64,000 bases of DNA, taken from NCBI GenBank assembly GCA_050305635.1, contig JBNLFS010000034.1, forward strand, positions 1-64,000. Reading direction: 5' to 3'. Shown one piece after another: positions 51,430 through 59,808 of the stretch (positions within the stretch are counted from its first letter, which is position 1; every line of letters starts with the position of its first letter). The notes beneath the pieces are model-generated. The model had not been told where the DNA came from, did no database searches, and saw only the letters and a program-made list of their open reading frames with translations. The stretch is from Thiodiazotropha sp050305635 (GTDB lineage Bacteria > Pseudomonadota > Gammaproteobacteria > Chromatiales > Chromatiaceae). Position numbers and translations under genes: made by a program.

Positions 51430-53436
51430 ATGAATAAAGCGTTTCAACTGAAGTCTAAATTCGACCCCTCGGGGGATCAGCCGGAAGCCATCCGGCGTCT
51501 GGTGGAGGGGCTGCATGATGGTGAGGCGGGGATGACTCTGCTGGGTGTGACCGGTTCGGGTAAGACCTTCACCATTGCCAATGTGATCCATGAGATTCAG
51601 CGTCCGACCCTGGTGCTGGCTCCGAACAAGACCCTGGCGGCCCAGCTCTATGGGGAGTTCAAGGAGTTTTTCCCCAATAACTCGGTTGAGTATTTCGTCT
51701 CTTATTACGATTACTACCAGCCTGAGGCCTATGTGCCCGCGTCGGACACCTTCATCGAGAAGGACGCCTCGATCAATGACCACATCGAGCAGATGCGCCT
51801 CTCCGCCACCAAGGCATTGCTGGAACGTGAAGACGCCATCATCGTCGCCACGGTCTCTTCGATCTATGGCCTGGGTGACCCCAGGGCCTACCTGGGGATG
51901 ATGCTGCATCTGAGTCGCGGAGAGGTCATTGATCAGCGCGCCATCCTGCGACGCCTGGCGGAACTCCAGTACACCCGTAACGACGCGGCCCTGCAGCGGG
52001 CTACCTTCCGGGTGCGGGGTGAGGTGATCGATATCTATCCGGCGGAGTCCGATGCGGAGGCGGTCCGGGTGGAACTGTTCGATGACGAGATCGAGCAACT
52101 CTCGGTATTTGATCCGCTAACCGGCCAGGTCCTGCGCAAGGTGCCGCGCTACTCGATCTTTCCCAAAAGTCACTATGTGACCCCCCGGGAAACCCTGCTT
52201 GAAGCCGTCGAACAGATCAAGGTGGAGTTGAAGGAAAGGCTGGCCCAGCTCGAGTCGGCGCATAAGCTGGTCGAGGCGCAACGGCTCAGTCAACGCACCC
52301 TGTTCGATATCGAGATGATCAACGAACTGGGTTACTGCTCCGGCATCGAAAACTACTCCCGCTACCTGTCCGGTCGCAAGGCGGGGGAGCCGCCACCGAC
52401 CCTGTTCGACTACCTGCCGCAAGGCGCCCTGCTGGTGATCGATGAGAGTCACGTTACGGTACCGCAGCTGGGTGGCATGTTTCGTGGCGATCGCTCGCGC
52501 AAGGAGACTCTGGTGGAGTACGGATTCCGCCTGCCTTCGGCGCTGGACAACCGGCCGTTGCGGTTCGAGGAGTTCGAGGCGCGTTCACCGCAAACTATCT
52601 ACGTGAGCGCCACACCGCGGGATTACGAGATCCAGCGATCCGGAGCGATCGTTGAACAGGTGGTGCGGCCCACCGGACTGGTGGATCCGGAGGTCGAGGT
52701 GCGTCCGGCGCTCACCCAGGTGGATGACCTGCTGTCCGAAATCCGTCTCCGAGTGGCGCAGCAGGAGCGGGTGCTGGTGACCACCCTGACCAAACGCATG
52801 GCGGAGGATCTGACCGACTACCTGGGGGATCACGAGGTGCGGGTGCGCTACCTGCACTCTGATATCGATACGGTGGAACGGGTCGAGATCATCCGTGACC
52901 TGCGCCTCGGGGAATTCGATGTGCTGGTCGGCATCAACCTGCTGCGGGAGGGATTGGACATGCCCGAGGTCTCCCTGGTGGCGATTCTGGATGCGGACAA
53001 GGAGGGGTTTCTGCGTTCCGAGGGCTCATTGATCCAGACTATCGGCCGGGCCGCGCGCAATGCCCATGGCAAGGCGATCCTATACGCGGACCAGATCACC
53101 GGTTCGATGCGCCGGGCGATTGATGAAACCGAACGCCGGCGACTCAAACAGCAGGCCTATAACGAAGCCCATGGCATCACGCCGAAAACCATCCTCAAAT
53201 CGATTGCGGACATCATGGAGGGTGCCTACCCGGGCGCCCAGATGAGCCCCAGGAAATATGCCAAGGTCGCGGAACAGGAGCGGGATTACGCCAGCCTCAC
53301 CCCCAAACAGATGGCCAAGCGGGTCAAGGAGCTCGAAGAGGCCATGTATCGGCATGCGCAGAATCTGGAATTCGAGGAGGCGGCCCGGGTCCGGGATCAG
53401 ATTCGCGATTTGCAGGAACGGGGTCTGATCGCATAA
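51430..53436 (+). CDS. uvrB: Excinuclease ABC subunit B
   Basis: A 668-residue, full-length DNA-damage helicase of nucleotide excision repair. It has Walker A GVTGSGKTFT (about 39), the beta-hairpin region YYDYYQPEAYVP, VIDESHVTVPQ, helicase motifs VLVGINLLREGLDMPEV and QTIGRAARN, and a C-terminal UVR motif (MYRHAQNLEFEEAARVRDQI) that binds UvrC. No uvrA/C is nearby. Confidence 0.98.
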   Translation: MNKAFQLKSKFDPSGDQPEAIRRLVEGLHDGEAGMTLLGVTGSGKTFTIANVIHEIQRPTLVLAPNKTLAAQLYGEFKEFFPNNSVEYFVSYYDYYQPEAYVPASDTFIEKDASINDHIEQMRLSATKALLEREDAIIVATVSSIYGLGDPRAYLGMMLHLSRGEVIDQRAILRRLAELQYTRNDAALQRATFRVRGEVIDIYPAESDAEAVRVELFDDEIEQLSVFDPLTGQVLRKVPRYSIFPKSHYVTPRETLLEAVEQIKVELKERLAQLESAHKLVEAQRLSQRTLFDIEMINELGYCSGIENYSRYLSGRKAGEPPPTLFDYLPQGALLVIDESHVTVPQLGGMFRGDRSRKETLVEYGFRLPSALDNRPLRFEEFEARSPQTIYVSATPRDYEIQRSGAIVEQVVRPTGLVDPEVEVRPALTQVDDLLSEIRLRVAQQERVLVTTLTKRMAEDLTDYLGDHEVRVRYLHSDIDTVERVEIIRDLRLGEFDVLVGINLLREGLDMPEVSLVAILDADKEGFLRSEGSLIQTIGRAARNAHGKAILYADQITGSMRRAIDETERRRLKQQAYNEAHGITPKTILKSIADIMEGAYPGAQMSPRKYAKVAEQERDYASLTPKQMAKRVKELEEAMYRHAQNLEFEEAARVRDQIRDLQERGLIA

Positions 53437-53684
53437 CCCTGATGGTTCGAGGTGTATATTTTTTTTGCCTTATTGCTAAGGAAGTATATTCTAGTTGAGA
53501 GTGTCTCAGTTTATCGGCTGGCAGTGATCGCCAAGCGCGCAAACAACCCGTCCATGTCGAATGGATTGTTTCCTGGGATGAAAGGGATCGTAATCACCCA
53601 GCGCACCCAAAGGGAATGCCATCAGCCTGCTAGACTTGAATTGACCCTTGTTTGTTAAGGCCACACCCAGGAAACGCACTCTGT

Positions 53685-54338
53685 ATGCCGAATCTTGAGG
53701 AAATGCTGCGGGATATTCGTGCTGAGACCAACTATGCCTGCCGCATGACCGGTCGCTGCACGCTCGATAACCACGTCCTGGATGCGATCAGCCGGGTACC
53801 CAGACAGGAGTATGTGGGTAAGGGCTTTCGTCCACATGCCTACGAGAACAGTCCCTTGCCCATTGGTCAGGGACAGACCATATCCCAGCCCTTCATCGTC
53901 GCCTTGATGACCGACCTGCTCGATTTGAAACCCGGAAACAAGGTTTTGGAGGTGGGAACCGGTTCCGGGTATCAAACCGCGGTTCTGGCGGAGTTGTGCG
54001 ATCAGCTCTGGACCGTGGAAATCATTCCGGAACTGGCCTGGCAGGCCCGGCACCGTCTTGAGCAGGAAGGTTACGGGAACATCCAGTATCGCATTGGCGA
54101 CGGTTATTTCGGCTGGCCCGAGGAAGCCCCATTCGACGCGATCATGGTGACCGCCGCTGCCGAGGAAGTGCCACAGCCACTGGTTGAGCAATTGGCGCCT
54201 GGCGGCCGGCTGGTGTTACCCGTGGGGCGTCGTTACTACACCCAGGACCTGATTCTGTTGCATAAGGATCTGTCGGGTGAGGTTCATGCATCCAACCTGC
54301 TGCCGGTGAGTTTCGTACCTTTGACCGGGGAGCGTTGA
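53685..54338 (+). CDS. pcm: Protein-L-isoaspartate O-methyltransferase
   Basis: This 217-residue SAM-dependent repair methyltransferase has the Pcm block PLPIGQGQTISQPFIVALM, SAM motif EVGTGSGYQTAVLA, and a VLPVGRR strand near the end. The ATG at 53685 has AGGAAA about 11 nt upstream; earlier in-frame TTG is not supported. The 53437-53684 gap holds nothing I can name. Confidence 0.9.
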   Translation: MPNLEEMLRDIRAETNYACRMTGRCTLDNHVLDAISRVPRQEYVGKGFRPHAYENSPLPIGQGQTISQPFIVALMTDLLDLKPGNKVLEVGTGSGYQTAVLAELCDQLWTVEIIPELAWQARHRLEQEGYGNIQYRIGDGYFGWPEEAPFDAIMVTAAAEEVPQPLVEQLAPGGRLVLPVGRRYYTQDLILLHKDLSGEVHASNLLPVSFVPLTGER

Positions 54339-54551
54339 ACAGGATCCGTCTCTGGAGATCGCAGGACGAGGCCCTGGCGTTTGATTGACGCACCAATCCC
54401 TGCAGGTTCCCGTGGCGTGAGCCAGGATCTGTATTCATTGTCTGGGATACCGCGTTTGGCTGAATCTGCGGATAGCGTCCCGGGCAAAAAGACGGGCCGC
54501 CCCATGGGGTTGCAATCGCAGTGTCGCTGCCTGTATGATTCGCCTTCTTTC

Positions 54552-54628
<77 letters not shown>

Positions 54629-54642
54629 AACACCCTATAAGA

Positions 54643-54674
54643 AAGCACCCGCCAACCCTGGGTGCTTTTTTTTT
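54643..54674 (+). terminator. Rho-independent terminator after tRNA-Val
   Basis: An 8-bp stem AAGCACCC/GGGTGCTT is followed by a long T run. Confidence 0.92.
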
Positions 54675-54688
54675 CGGCCATCACAAAT

Positions 54689-55270
54689 ATGCCCAGCGTT
54701 GAATCCCTCTCTGTTGTTGCATCCGCCTTTTCCCTCGTCACCCTGGCTGAGATGGGTGACAAAAGCCAACTGGTGTGTATGGCGTTGGCTGCCCGGCATC
54801 GCGGCTGGCCCGTATTCTGGGGTGCGACCCTGGCATTCATCCTGCTGAACGCCATCGCGGCGGGATTCGGAGCCGCGGTCGTAACCTGGTTGCCTGAAGC
54901 GCTCATGAGTCTGGTTGTTTCGATTGTGTTTGCCCTGTTCGGGATTCAGGCGTTACGTTACCGACCGGAATCGGAGGACTCGCTCACGGATGTAATTCCG
55001 GGGCACAGACTGTTTTTCTCCACCCTGATGCTGGTTTTCGTTGCGGAATTTGGTGACAAGACCCAGATTGCGGTGGCCGGTATGTCGGTCAACTGGCAGC
55101 CCCTGACGGTCTGGCTGGGGGCGACCCTGGCGCTGGTGAGTGTCACCGCAGTGGGTATCCTGCTGGGCAAGACGCTACTACAGCGCCTGCCTTTGGTGAT
55201 GATTCACCGGTTAGGCGGCGGGGTGTTTCTGATATTTGCAGCGCTGGCTTTCTGGCGCGCCATCCAGTGA
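54689..55270 (+). CDS. GDT1/TMEM165 family (UPF0016) membrane protein
   Basis: This membrane protein of about 193 residues is an internal repeat of three helices. The two signature motifs E-x-G-D-K-[TS] are EMGDKSQ near 21 and EFGDKTQ near 110. Family members move Mn(II) or Ca(II). The ATG at 54689 is chosen; the GTG at 54662 lies inside the tRNA terminator. No good ribosome site precedes it. Confidence 0.9.
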   Translation: MPSVESLSVVASAFSLVTLAEMGDKSQLVCMALAARHRGWPVFWGATLAFILLNAIAAGFGAAVVTWLPEALMSLVVSIVFALFGIQALRYRPESEDSLTDVIPGHRLFFSTLMLVFVAEFGDKTQIAVAGMSVNWQPLTVWLGATLALVSVTAVGILLGKTLLQRLPLVMIHRLGGGVFLIFAALAFWRAIQ

Positions 55271-55383
55271 GGCCACCGGGGCAGGGTACGGGTCGTCCCG
55301 AATGGTTGTTCGCGTAGTCGGCACGTCAGTTTTACGTGCTTTTATGCATCCGGGACGACCTCAATGAACAAACAGGGCGCAAT

Positions 55384-55419
55384 CGAAGGTCGGGTGAACG
55401 CAGTGTCACCCGACCTTCG
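55384..55419. terminator. Hairpin between convergent genes
   Basis: A 14-bp perfect stem CGAAGGTCGGGTGA/TCACCCGACCTTCG with an 8-nt loop precedes the convergent end of the subtilase gene. A second, wider pair (GGTCGTCCCG near 55290, CGGGACGACC near 55349) lies on the other side. Confidence 0.6.
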
Positions 55420-55425
55420 GTTGAC

Positions 55426-57465
55426 TCAGGGAAAGCGGATCCTCCAGGACTCGATCTTACCGCTGCCCCGGTTACCCAGATCCCGGGCCCTCAGTTGCCA
55501 GACCCCTTGTGACGGCAGGTCGCCGAGATCCAGGGTGTAGCTTTCCAACAGATCGACACCCCAGCCGCCAAACCCCTTCAGGTGATGGACCGTCCCGCTC
55601 GGGTCAATCAGGTCCACGGCCAGTTCCCGGATGTAGCTGTGACGAATGGTGACGGTTACCGTGACTTGACCGGCAGGGCCTTCCCGATCGATCGTTATGG
55701 GACTGAGCGCGCCTTCCAGGCTGCCATCCGGAATCGGGTAGCTCTGCAGGTTTTCAAAACTCGTACCGGGTTCGGGCACGGGGTTTTCCAGTTGGTAGTC
55801 AGCTACGAGGGATACCTCTGAAAAATCCGCATAGGCGTTCAGAAGGATGAGGTAGCGGCCTGGGTTCACCGGCCGGATCACGCAGCTTTCGTCATTGCCG
55901 TAGAGGTAGGGGCGACAGTCAAACAGATCGGTTGTCGGTGCTTCAGCATAACGTACATGCAGATCCGCATCACCGCTTCCGCCGTAACTGCGAATGCTCA
56001 GGCTGCTGGCGCCGGTCGGCACGTCGATGGCCAGCAACCGGGATTCACCGGCGCCCGCGGAGAGACCGGTCTCGGGCACGCCGTCCGTCAGCAGGATCAG
56101 ATCGGAGACAGGCGGTTGCAGTGATGCCAGGGTGCTTTGCGCATCCAGGATTCCGGAGCCGCATTGGCTGCAGGGTGTACTGTAGGCCCGGGCATTCTCA
56201 ACCAGCCGGCGTTCCACCTCGTCCGGAGTGATCTCCGGGTCCATCCCATATAACAGCGCCGCGACACCACTGACATGAGGTGCGGCCATACTGGTGCCGC
56301 TCATGTGGCGGTAACTGTCTCCGTTGGCAACGACGATGCCATCGTTGTAGGTGGACAGAATCTCTTCACCCGGCGCCGCCAGGTCCACGCTATCGCCAAA
56401 GTTGGAAAATTCCGCCAGGCCGCCTTCCCGGGTCGATGCCGCCACGGCAATCACACCGGGACAGTTGGCGGGGGCAATGCCGGCGCTGTCCTGGGTTTCG
56501 TTGCCGGCTGCCGCTACGATACTGGCGCCCAGACCACGGGCCGTGGTGATGGCATCCAACATGGATTGCGGACAGCTTTCCGTGTTGCCGCCCAGACTGA
56601 GGTTGATGACCTGGGCCGGATAGGGATTCACCGGGAGATCGGGCAGACGGGCGCCGGCGGCCCAGGCGATCCCATCCGCGATATCCGAAAGGTAGCCGCC
56701 GCAGCGACCCAGCACCCGCACCGGAACCACCCGCGCCTGGTAAGCGATTCCCGCAACCCCAAGGCTGTTGTCGGTGACCGCGGCGATGGTGCCGGCTACA
56801 TGGGTGCCGTGCCAACTGCTCAGGTAACGTCCGCAGCTCGGATCATAGTCGCCGGTATCGGTTGGGTCCGGGTCACGGCCGTCTCCGTCATATGCTACGT
56901 ACTCATCACTGATCATGTCGTAGCCGGGTAAAAGGTTGGCTGACAGATCGGCATGGGGCAGATAACCTGAATCCACCACCGCGACCACCGCCCCCTCGCC
57001 CTGGGCCTGGTCCCATGCCTGGGGCAGGTTTATGCCACCCGCCGCTTCAAAATAGTGCCACTGATCCGGGTAGCCGGGATCGTTCGGCGTGAACAGGGGA
57101 TACATGCGCAGATCCGGTTCCGCGTAGGCGATGCCCTCGACCTGATTCAGACTCTCCGTCACGGCTTCGATCTGTTCCAGTGGGCGGGGTTCGCTGAGTT
57201 GAATCACGGTGGCGCCGCTGAAGGTCTGTCTGACGGGAACCGATTCGACCCCGGTCAGTTCACCCACCAGGCTGGCGGTGCTGTCGGGCAGTTCAGTGCC
57301 GGTGCTGTCGGTTGTGTACTTGATGATGATCCGGTCGGTGTCCGGTGCGGCATTGTTTGGGAGCAAGAAAGAGGGAGTGACGGCGTTGCTGGGAGCGGAG
57401 AGCGTTATCCCCAGAGCCAACAGCGTCATCCGGGTGGAAAAGGAGGTGCTCGGGTTTGTTTTCAT
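55426..57465 (-). CDS. Secreted S8 (subtilisin-family) serine protease with PPC and P domains
   Basis: A 679-residue exported protease with a signal peptide (about 1-29) and an inhibitor-like propeptide (about 45-120). The catalytic domain has D165 (VVAVVDSGY), H219 (HGTHVAGT), oxyanion N322 (AAAGNE) and S392 (SGTSMAAPHVSG). A pre-peptidase C-terminal (PPC) domain (about 455-560) and a C-terminal proprotein-convertase P domain (about 570-679, LAVDLIDPSGTVHHL, WQLRARDLG) follow. It is probably an extracellular or periplasmic degradative protease. Confidence 0.95.
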   Translation of the reverse strand: MKTNPSTSFSTRMTLLALGITLSAPSNAVTPSFLLPNNAAPDTDRIIIKYTTDSTGTELPDSTASLVGELTGVESVPVRQTFSGATVIQLSEPRPLEQIEAVTESLNQVEGIAYAEPDLRMYPLFTPNDPGYPDQWHYFEAAGGINLPQAWDQAQGEGAVVAVVDSGYLPHADLSANLLPGYDMISDEYVAYDGDGRDPDPTDTGDYDPSCGRYLSSWHGTHVAGTIAAVTDNSLGVAGIAYQARVVPVRVLGRCGGYLSDIADGIAWAAGARLPDLPVNPYPAQVINLSLGGNTESCPQSMLDAITTARGLGASIVAAAGNETQDSAGIAPANCPGVIAVAASTREGGLAEFSNFGDSVDLAAPGEEILSTYNDGIVVANGDSYRHMSGTSMAAPHVSGVAALLYGMDPEITPDEVERRLVENARAYSTPCSQCGSGILDAQSTLASLQPPVSDLILLTDGVPETGLSAGAGESRLLAIDVPTGASSLSIRSYGGSGDADLHVRYAEAPTTDLFDCRPYLYGNDESCVIRPVNPGRYLILLNAYADFSEVSLVADYQLENPVPEPGTSFENLQSYPIPDGSLEGALSPITIDREGPAGQVTVTVTIRHSYIRELAVDLIDPSGTVHHLKGFGGWGVDLLESYTLDLGDLPSQGVWQLRARDLGNRGSGKIESWRIRFP

Positions 57466-57720
57466 GATAACTCCATGTTATTCCAATCCATAAAGATGGC
57501 CCGATTAGGGACCGAAAAGTGTTGTCTCAGATAGAGGGTTTAAACCATTCTGAGCGGCGAGTCAGGGAATCGGGTTCGCGGATGCGATTTGGATATGAAC
57601 TCCGTTAAGTGTTTAAATCCTGAACTGTGAAACCGATTGCAGAATTCGCGGCATGTGTATTGGCTGATGAGAATAGCATCTCGGAAAAAGGAATAAAAAT
57701 ACTATTTTCTGGTGGGTTGG

Positions 57721-59808
57721 ATGTCAGAAAAACTGAGCGAGACACAGCAGGAAATGGACTCCGGTGACGCAGAATCCCCGGCGCTGACCCGTCTGCCCTC
57801 GGGTATCCGGTTCGGCCGGGCCGTCTGCGGGGATCTGGAGCAGGCGGAGCAGCGGGAGTGGTGGCTGACGGACGGGCAGGGCGGTTATGCGGGGGGTACC
57901 CTGGCCGGCACCCTGACCCGGCGTTATCACGGCCTGTTGGTCTCCGCGGTTGTGCCGGACGAGCAACGACGACTGCTGGTGGCCAAGGCGGACGCCACCC
58001 TGGAGATCGCCGGACGCAGCTGGCCCCTGTTCACCAATCGCTGGTACGGAAACGTTATCGAGCCCGCCGGTTATCGGCTGCTGGAAGGTTTTCAACTCCT
58101 GGGCCGCATGCCCTGCTGGCATTTCGCTTGCGCGGAACAGCGCCTGGAAATGCGTGTCTGGATGCCCGCCGAAGGCCGCACCAGCTACGTCGCCTATCGT
58201 TGCCGGGGGGGCTACGATACAACGCAAGCCGTAACCCTGTCGGTCAATCTCCTGACTAACCGCCGGGATCATCATGCAAACCAGCCGGTCAGCGCAACCA
58301 CCGCCCGGGTCAGCGAGGACGGGGGGTGTATCCGGGTGGCATGGCCCGAGGGTGAAGTGCTTTACGTACATACCACCCGGGCCGGTTTCGAGCCTCAGCA
58401 ACACTGGCATGAAGGGTTTCTGTTGAGCCGAGAAACCGACCGGGGATTGCCCGATATCGACAACCATCTCTCCATCGGACGATTGGTATACGCCCTGAAA
58501 CCCGACCAATGGGCCGGCTTTGCAATTTCCCTCGACCCAGACCATGCCTTCGATCTGGAATCCTCCATGCAGGCCTTTCTACAGAACGAGAACCGGTTGA
58601 GTCATCCTCCGGACCAGCCGCTGTTCGACCAGGCCCCGGACTGGGTACGCCAGCTGCTCTTGGCGGCGCAGGACTTCCCGGTCCAGCGCCCGCTGCCGAG
58701 CCACGCATCGAGGGCTTCGGTGATTGCCGGCTATCCCTGGTTTGCCGACTGGGGGCGGGACACCATGATCGCGCTACCCGGGCTGACCCTGATCAGCGGT
58801 CAGCTGGAGCGGGCCCGGGCGATCCTCATGAGTTATGCGCAACTGGTGGATGGGGGGCAACTTCCCAATCGGCTGGGCCGGGCCGGGGAGGCGCCGGCCT
58901 ACAACAGCGTGGATGCCGCCCTGTGGTATTTCGAGGCCTGGCGCGCCTATCTGGAAGCTCGGGATGATACGGATGCGCTGCGGCAGGTCTATCCGGTGTT
59001 GCAGGGGATCATCGAAGCCTATTCCGAGGGTACCCGTTACGGCATCGGCATGGATCCCCGGGATGCCCTGTTGCATGCCGGGGAGCCGGGAACCCAACTC
59101 ACCTGGATGGACGCCAAGGTGGGGAACTGGGTGGTCACGCCCCGCATCGGCAAGCCGGTGGAGGTGAACGCATTGTGGTACCACGCCCTGTGCTGCATGC
59201 AGGTGTTTGCTCAACGTCTCGATCAGTCCGATACCCCATACCGGGATCTGGCGCAGCGGGTGCGCACCGGATTCCAGCGTTTCCGTCAGCCGACAACCGG
59301 CGCCTTGTTCGATGTGCTCGATACGCCCTCCGGGGATGACCCGAAGCTGCGCCCCAACCAGATCCTTGCGCTCAGCCTGGAGTATTCGCCCCTGGATCCG
59401 CAACACTGGCCCGGGGTGCTGCATGTGTGTGGACGGGAATTGCTCACCTCCTATGGATTGCGCTCCCTGAGTCCCCGGGACAAGGATTACCGTCATCATT
59501 ACCAGGGTGGGGTTGCGGATCGTGACGGGGCCTATCACCAGGGAACGGTCTGGGCCTGGCTGCTGGGTCATTATGCCTGGGCGGAGTACCGGGTCAGCGG
59601 CGATGCCTGCTCAGCCCTGCGGCGTCTCGAGCCCCTGGCGGACCATCTGCATGATGCCGGTCTCGGTACGATCAGCGAGATTTTCGATGCCGATCCGCCG
59701 CATCGGCCGAGAGGGGCGCCCGCCCAGGCCTGGTCGGTGGTCTGTACCCTGCAGGCCTGGGTACGCCTGCAACGGCAGGCACTCTCAGAGGGACCCTTCC
59801 AGGCGTGA
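57721..59808 (+). CDS. Amylo-alpha-1,6-glucosidase-like glycogen debranching enzyme
   Basis: This protein of about 695 residues has an N-terminal beta-sandwich (GDE_N: EWWLTDGQGGYAGGTLAGTLTRRYHGLLVSA) and a C-terminal (alpha/alpha)6 barrel: PWFADWGRDTMIALPGLTL, PNRLGRAGEAPAYNSVDAALW, TWMDAK and GAYHQGTVWAWLLGHYA. It is of the archaeal/cyanobacterial-type debranching family, predicted to act on alpha-1,6 branches of glycogen. The ATG at 57721 is preferred; the open frame starts at a GTG 9 nt earlier. Its last codons overlap the next gene. Confidence 0.92.
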   Translation: MSEKLSETQQEMDSGDAESPALTRLPSGIRFGRAVCGDLEQAEQREWWLTDGQGGYAGGTLAGTLTRRYHGLLVSAVVPDEQRRLLVAKADATLEIAGRSWPLFTNRWYGNVIEPAGYRLLEGFQLLGRMPCWHFACAEQRLEMRVWMPAEGRTSYVAYRCRGGYDTTQAVTLSVNLLTNRRDHHANQPVSATTARVSEDGGCIRVAWPEGEVLYVHTTRAGFEPQQHWHEGFLLSRETDRGLPDIDNHLSIGRLVYALKPDQWAGFAISLDPDHAFDLESSMQAFLQNENRLSHPPDQPLFDQAPDWVRQLLLAAQDFPVQRPLPSHASRASVIAGYPWFADWGRDTMIALPGLTLISGQLERARAILMSYAQLVDGGQLPNRLGRAGEAPAYNSVDAALWYFEAWRAYLEARDDTDALRQVYPVLQGIIEAYSEGTRYGIGMDPRDALLHAGEPGTQLTWMDAKVGNWVVTPRIGKPVEVNALWYHALCCMQVFAQRLDQSDTPYRDLAQRVRTGFQRFRQPTTGALFDVLDTPSGDDPKLRPNQILALSLEYSPLDPQHWPGVLHVCGRELLTSYGLRSLSPRDKDYRHHYQGGVADRDGAYHQGTVWAWLLGHYAWAEYRVSGDACSALRRLEPLADHLHDAGLGTISEIFDADPPHRPRGAPAQAWSVVCTLQAWVRLQRQALSEGPFQA

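Noticed and set aside
54662..54688. GTG start for the GDT1-like gene
   Set aside because: It lies within the terminator hairpin and T run of tRNA-Val.
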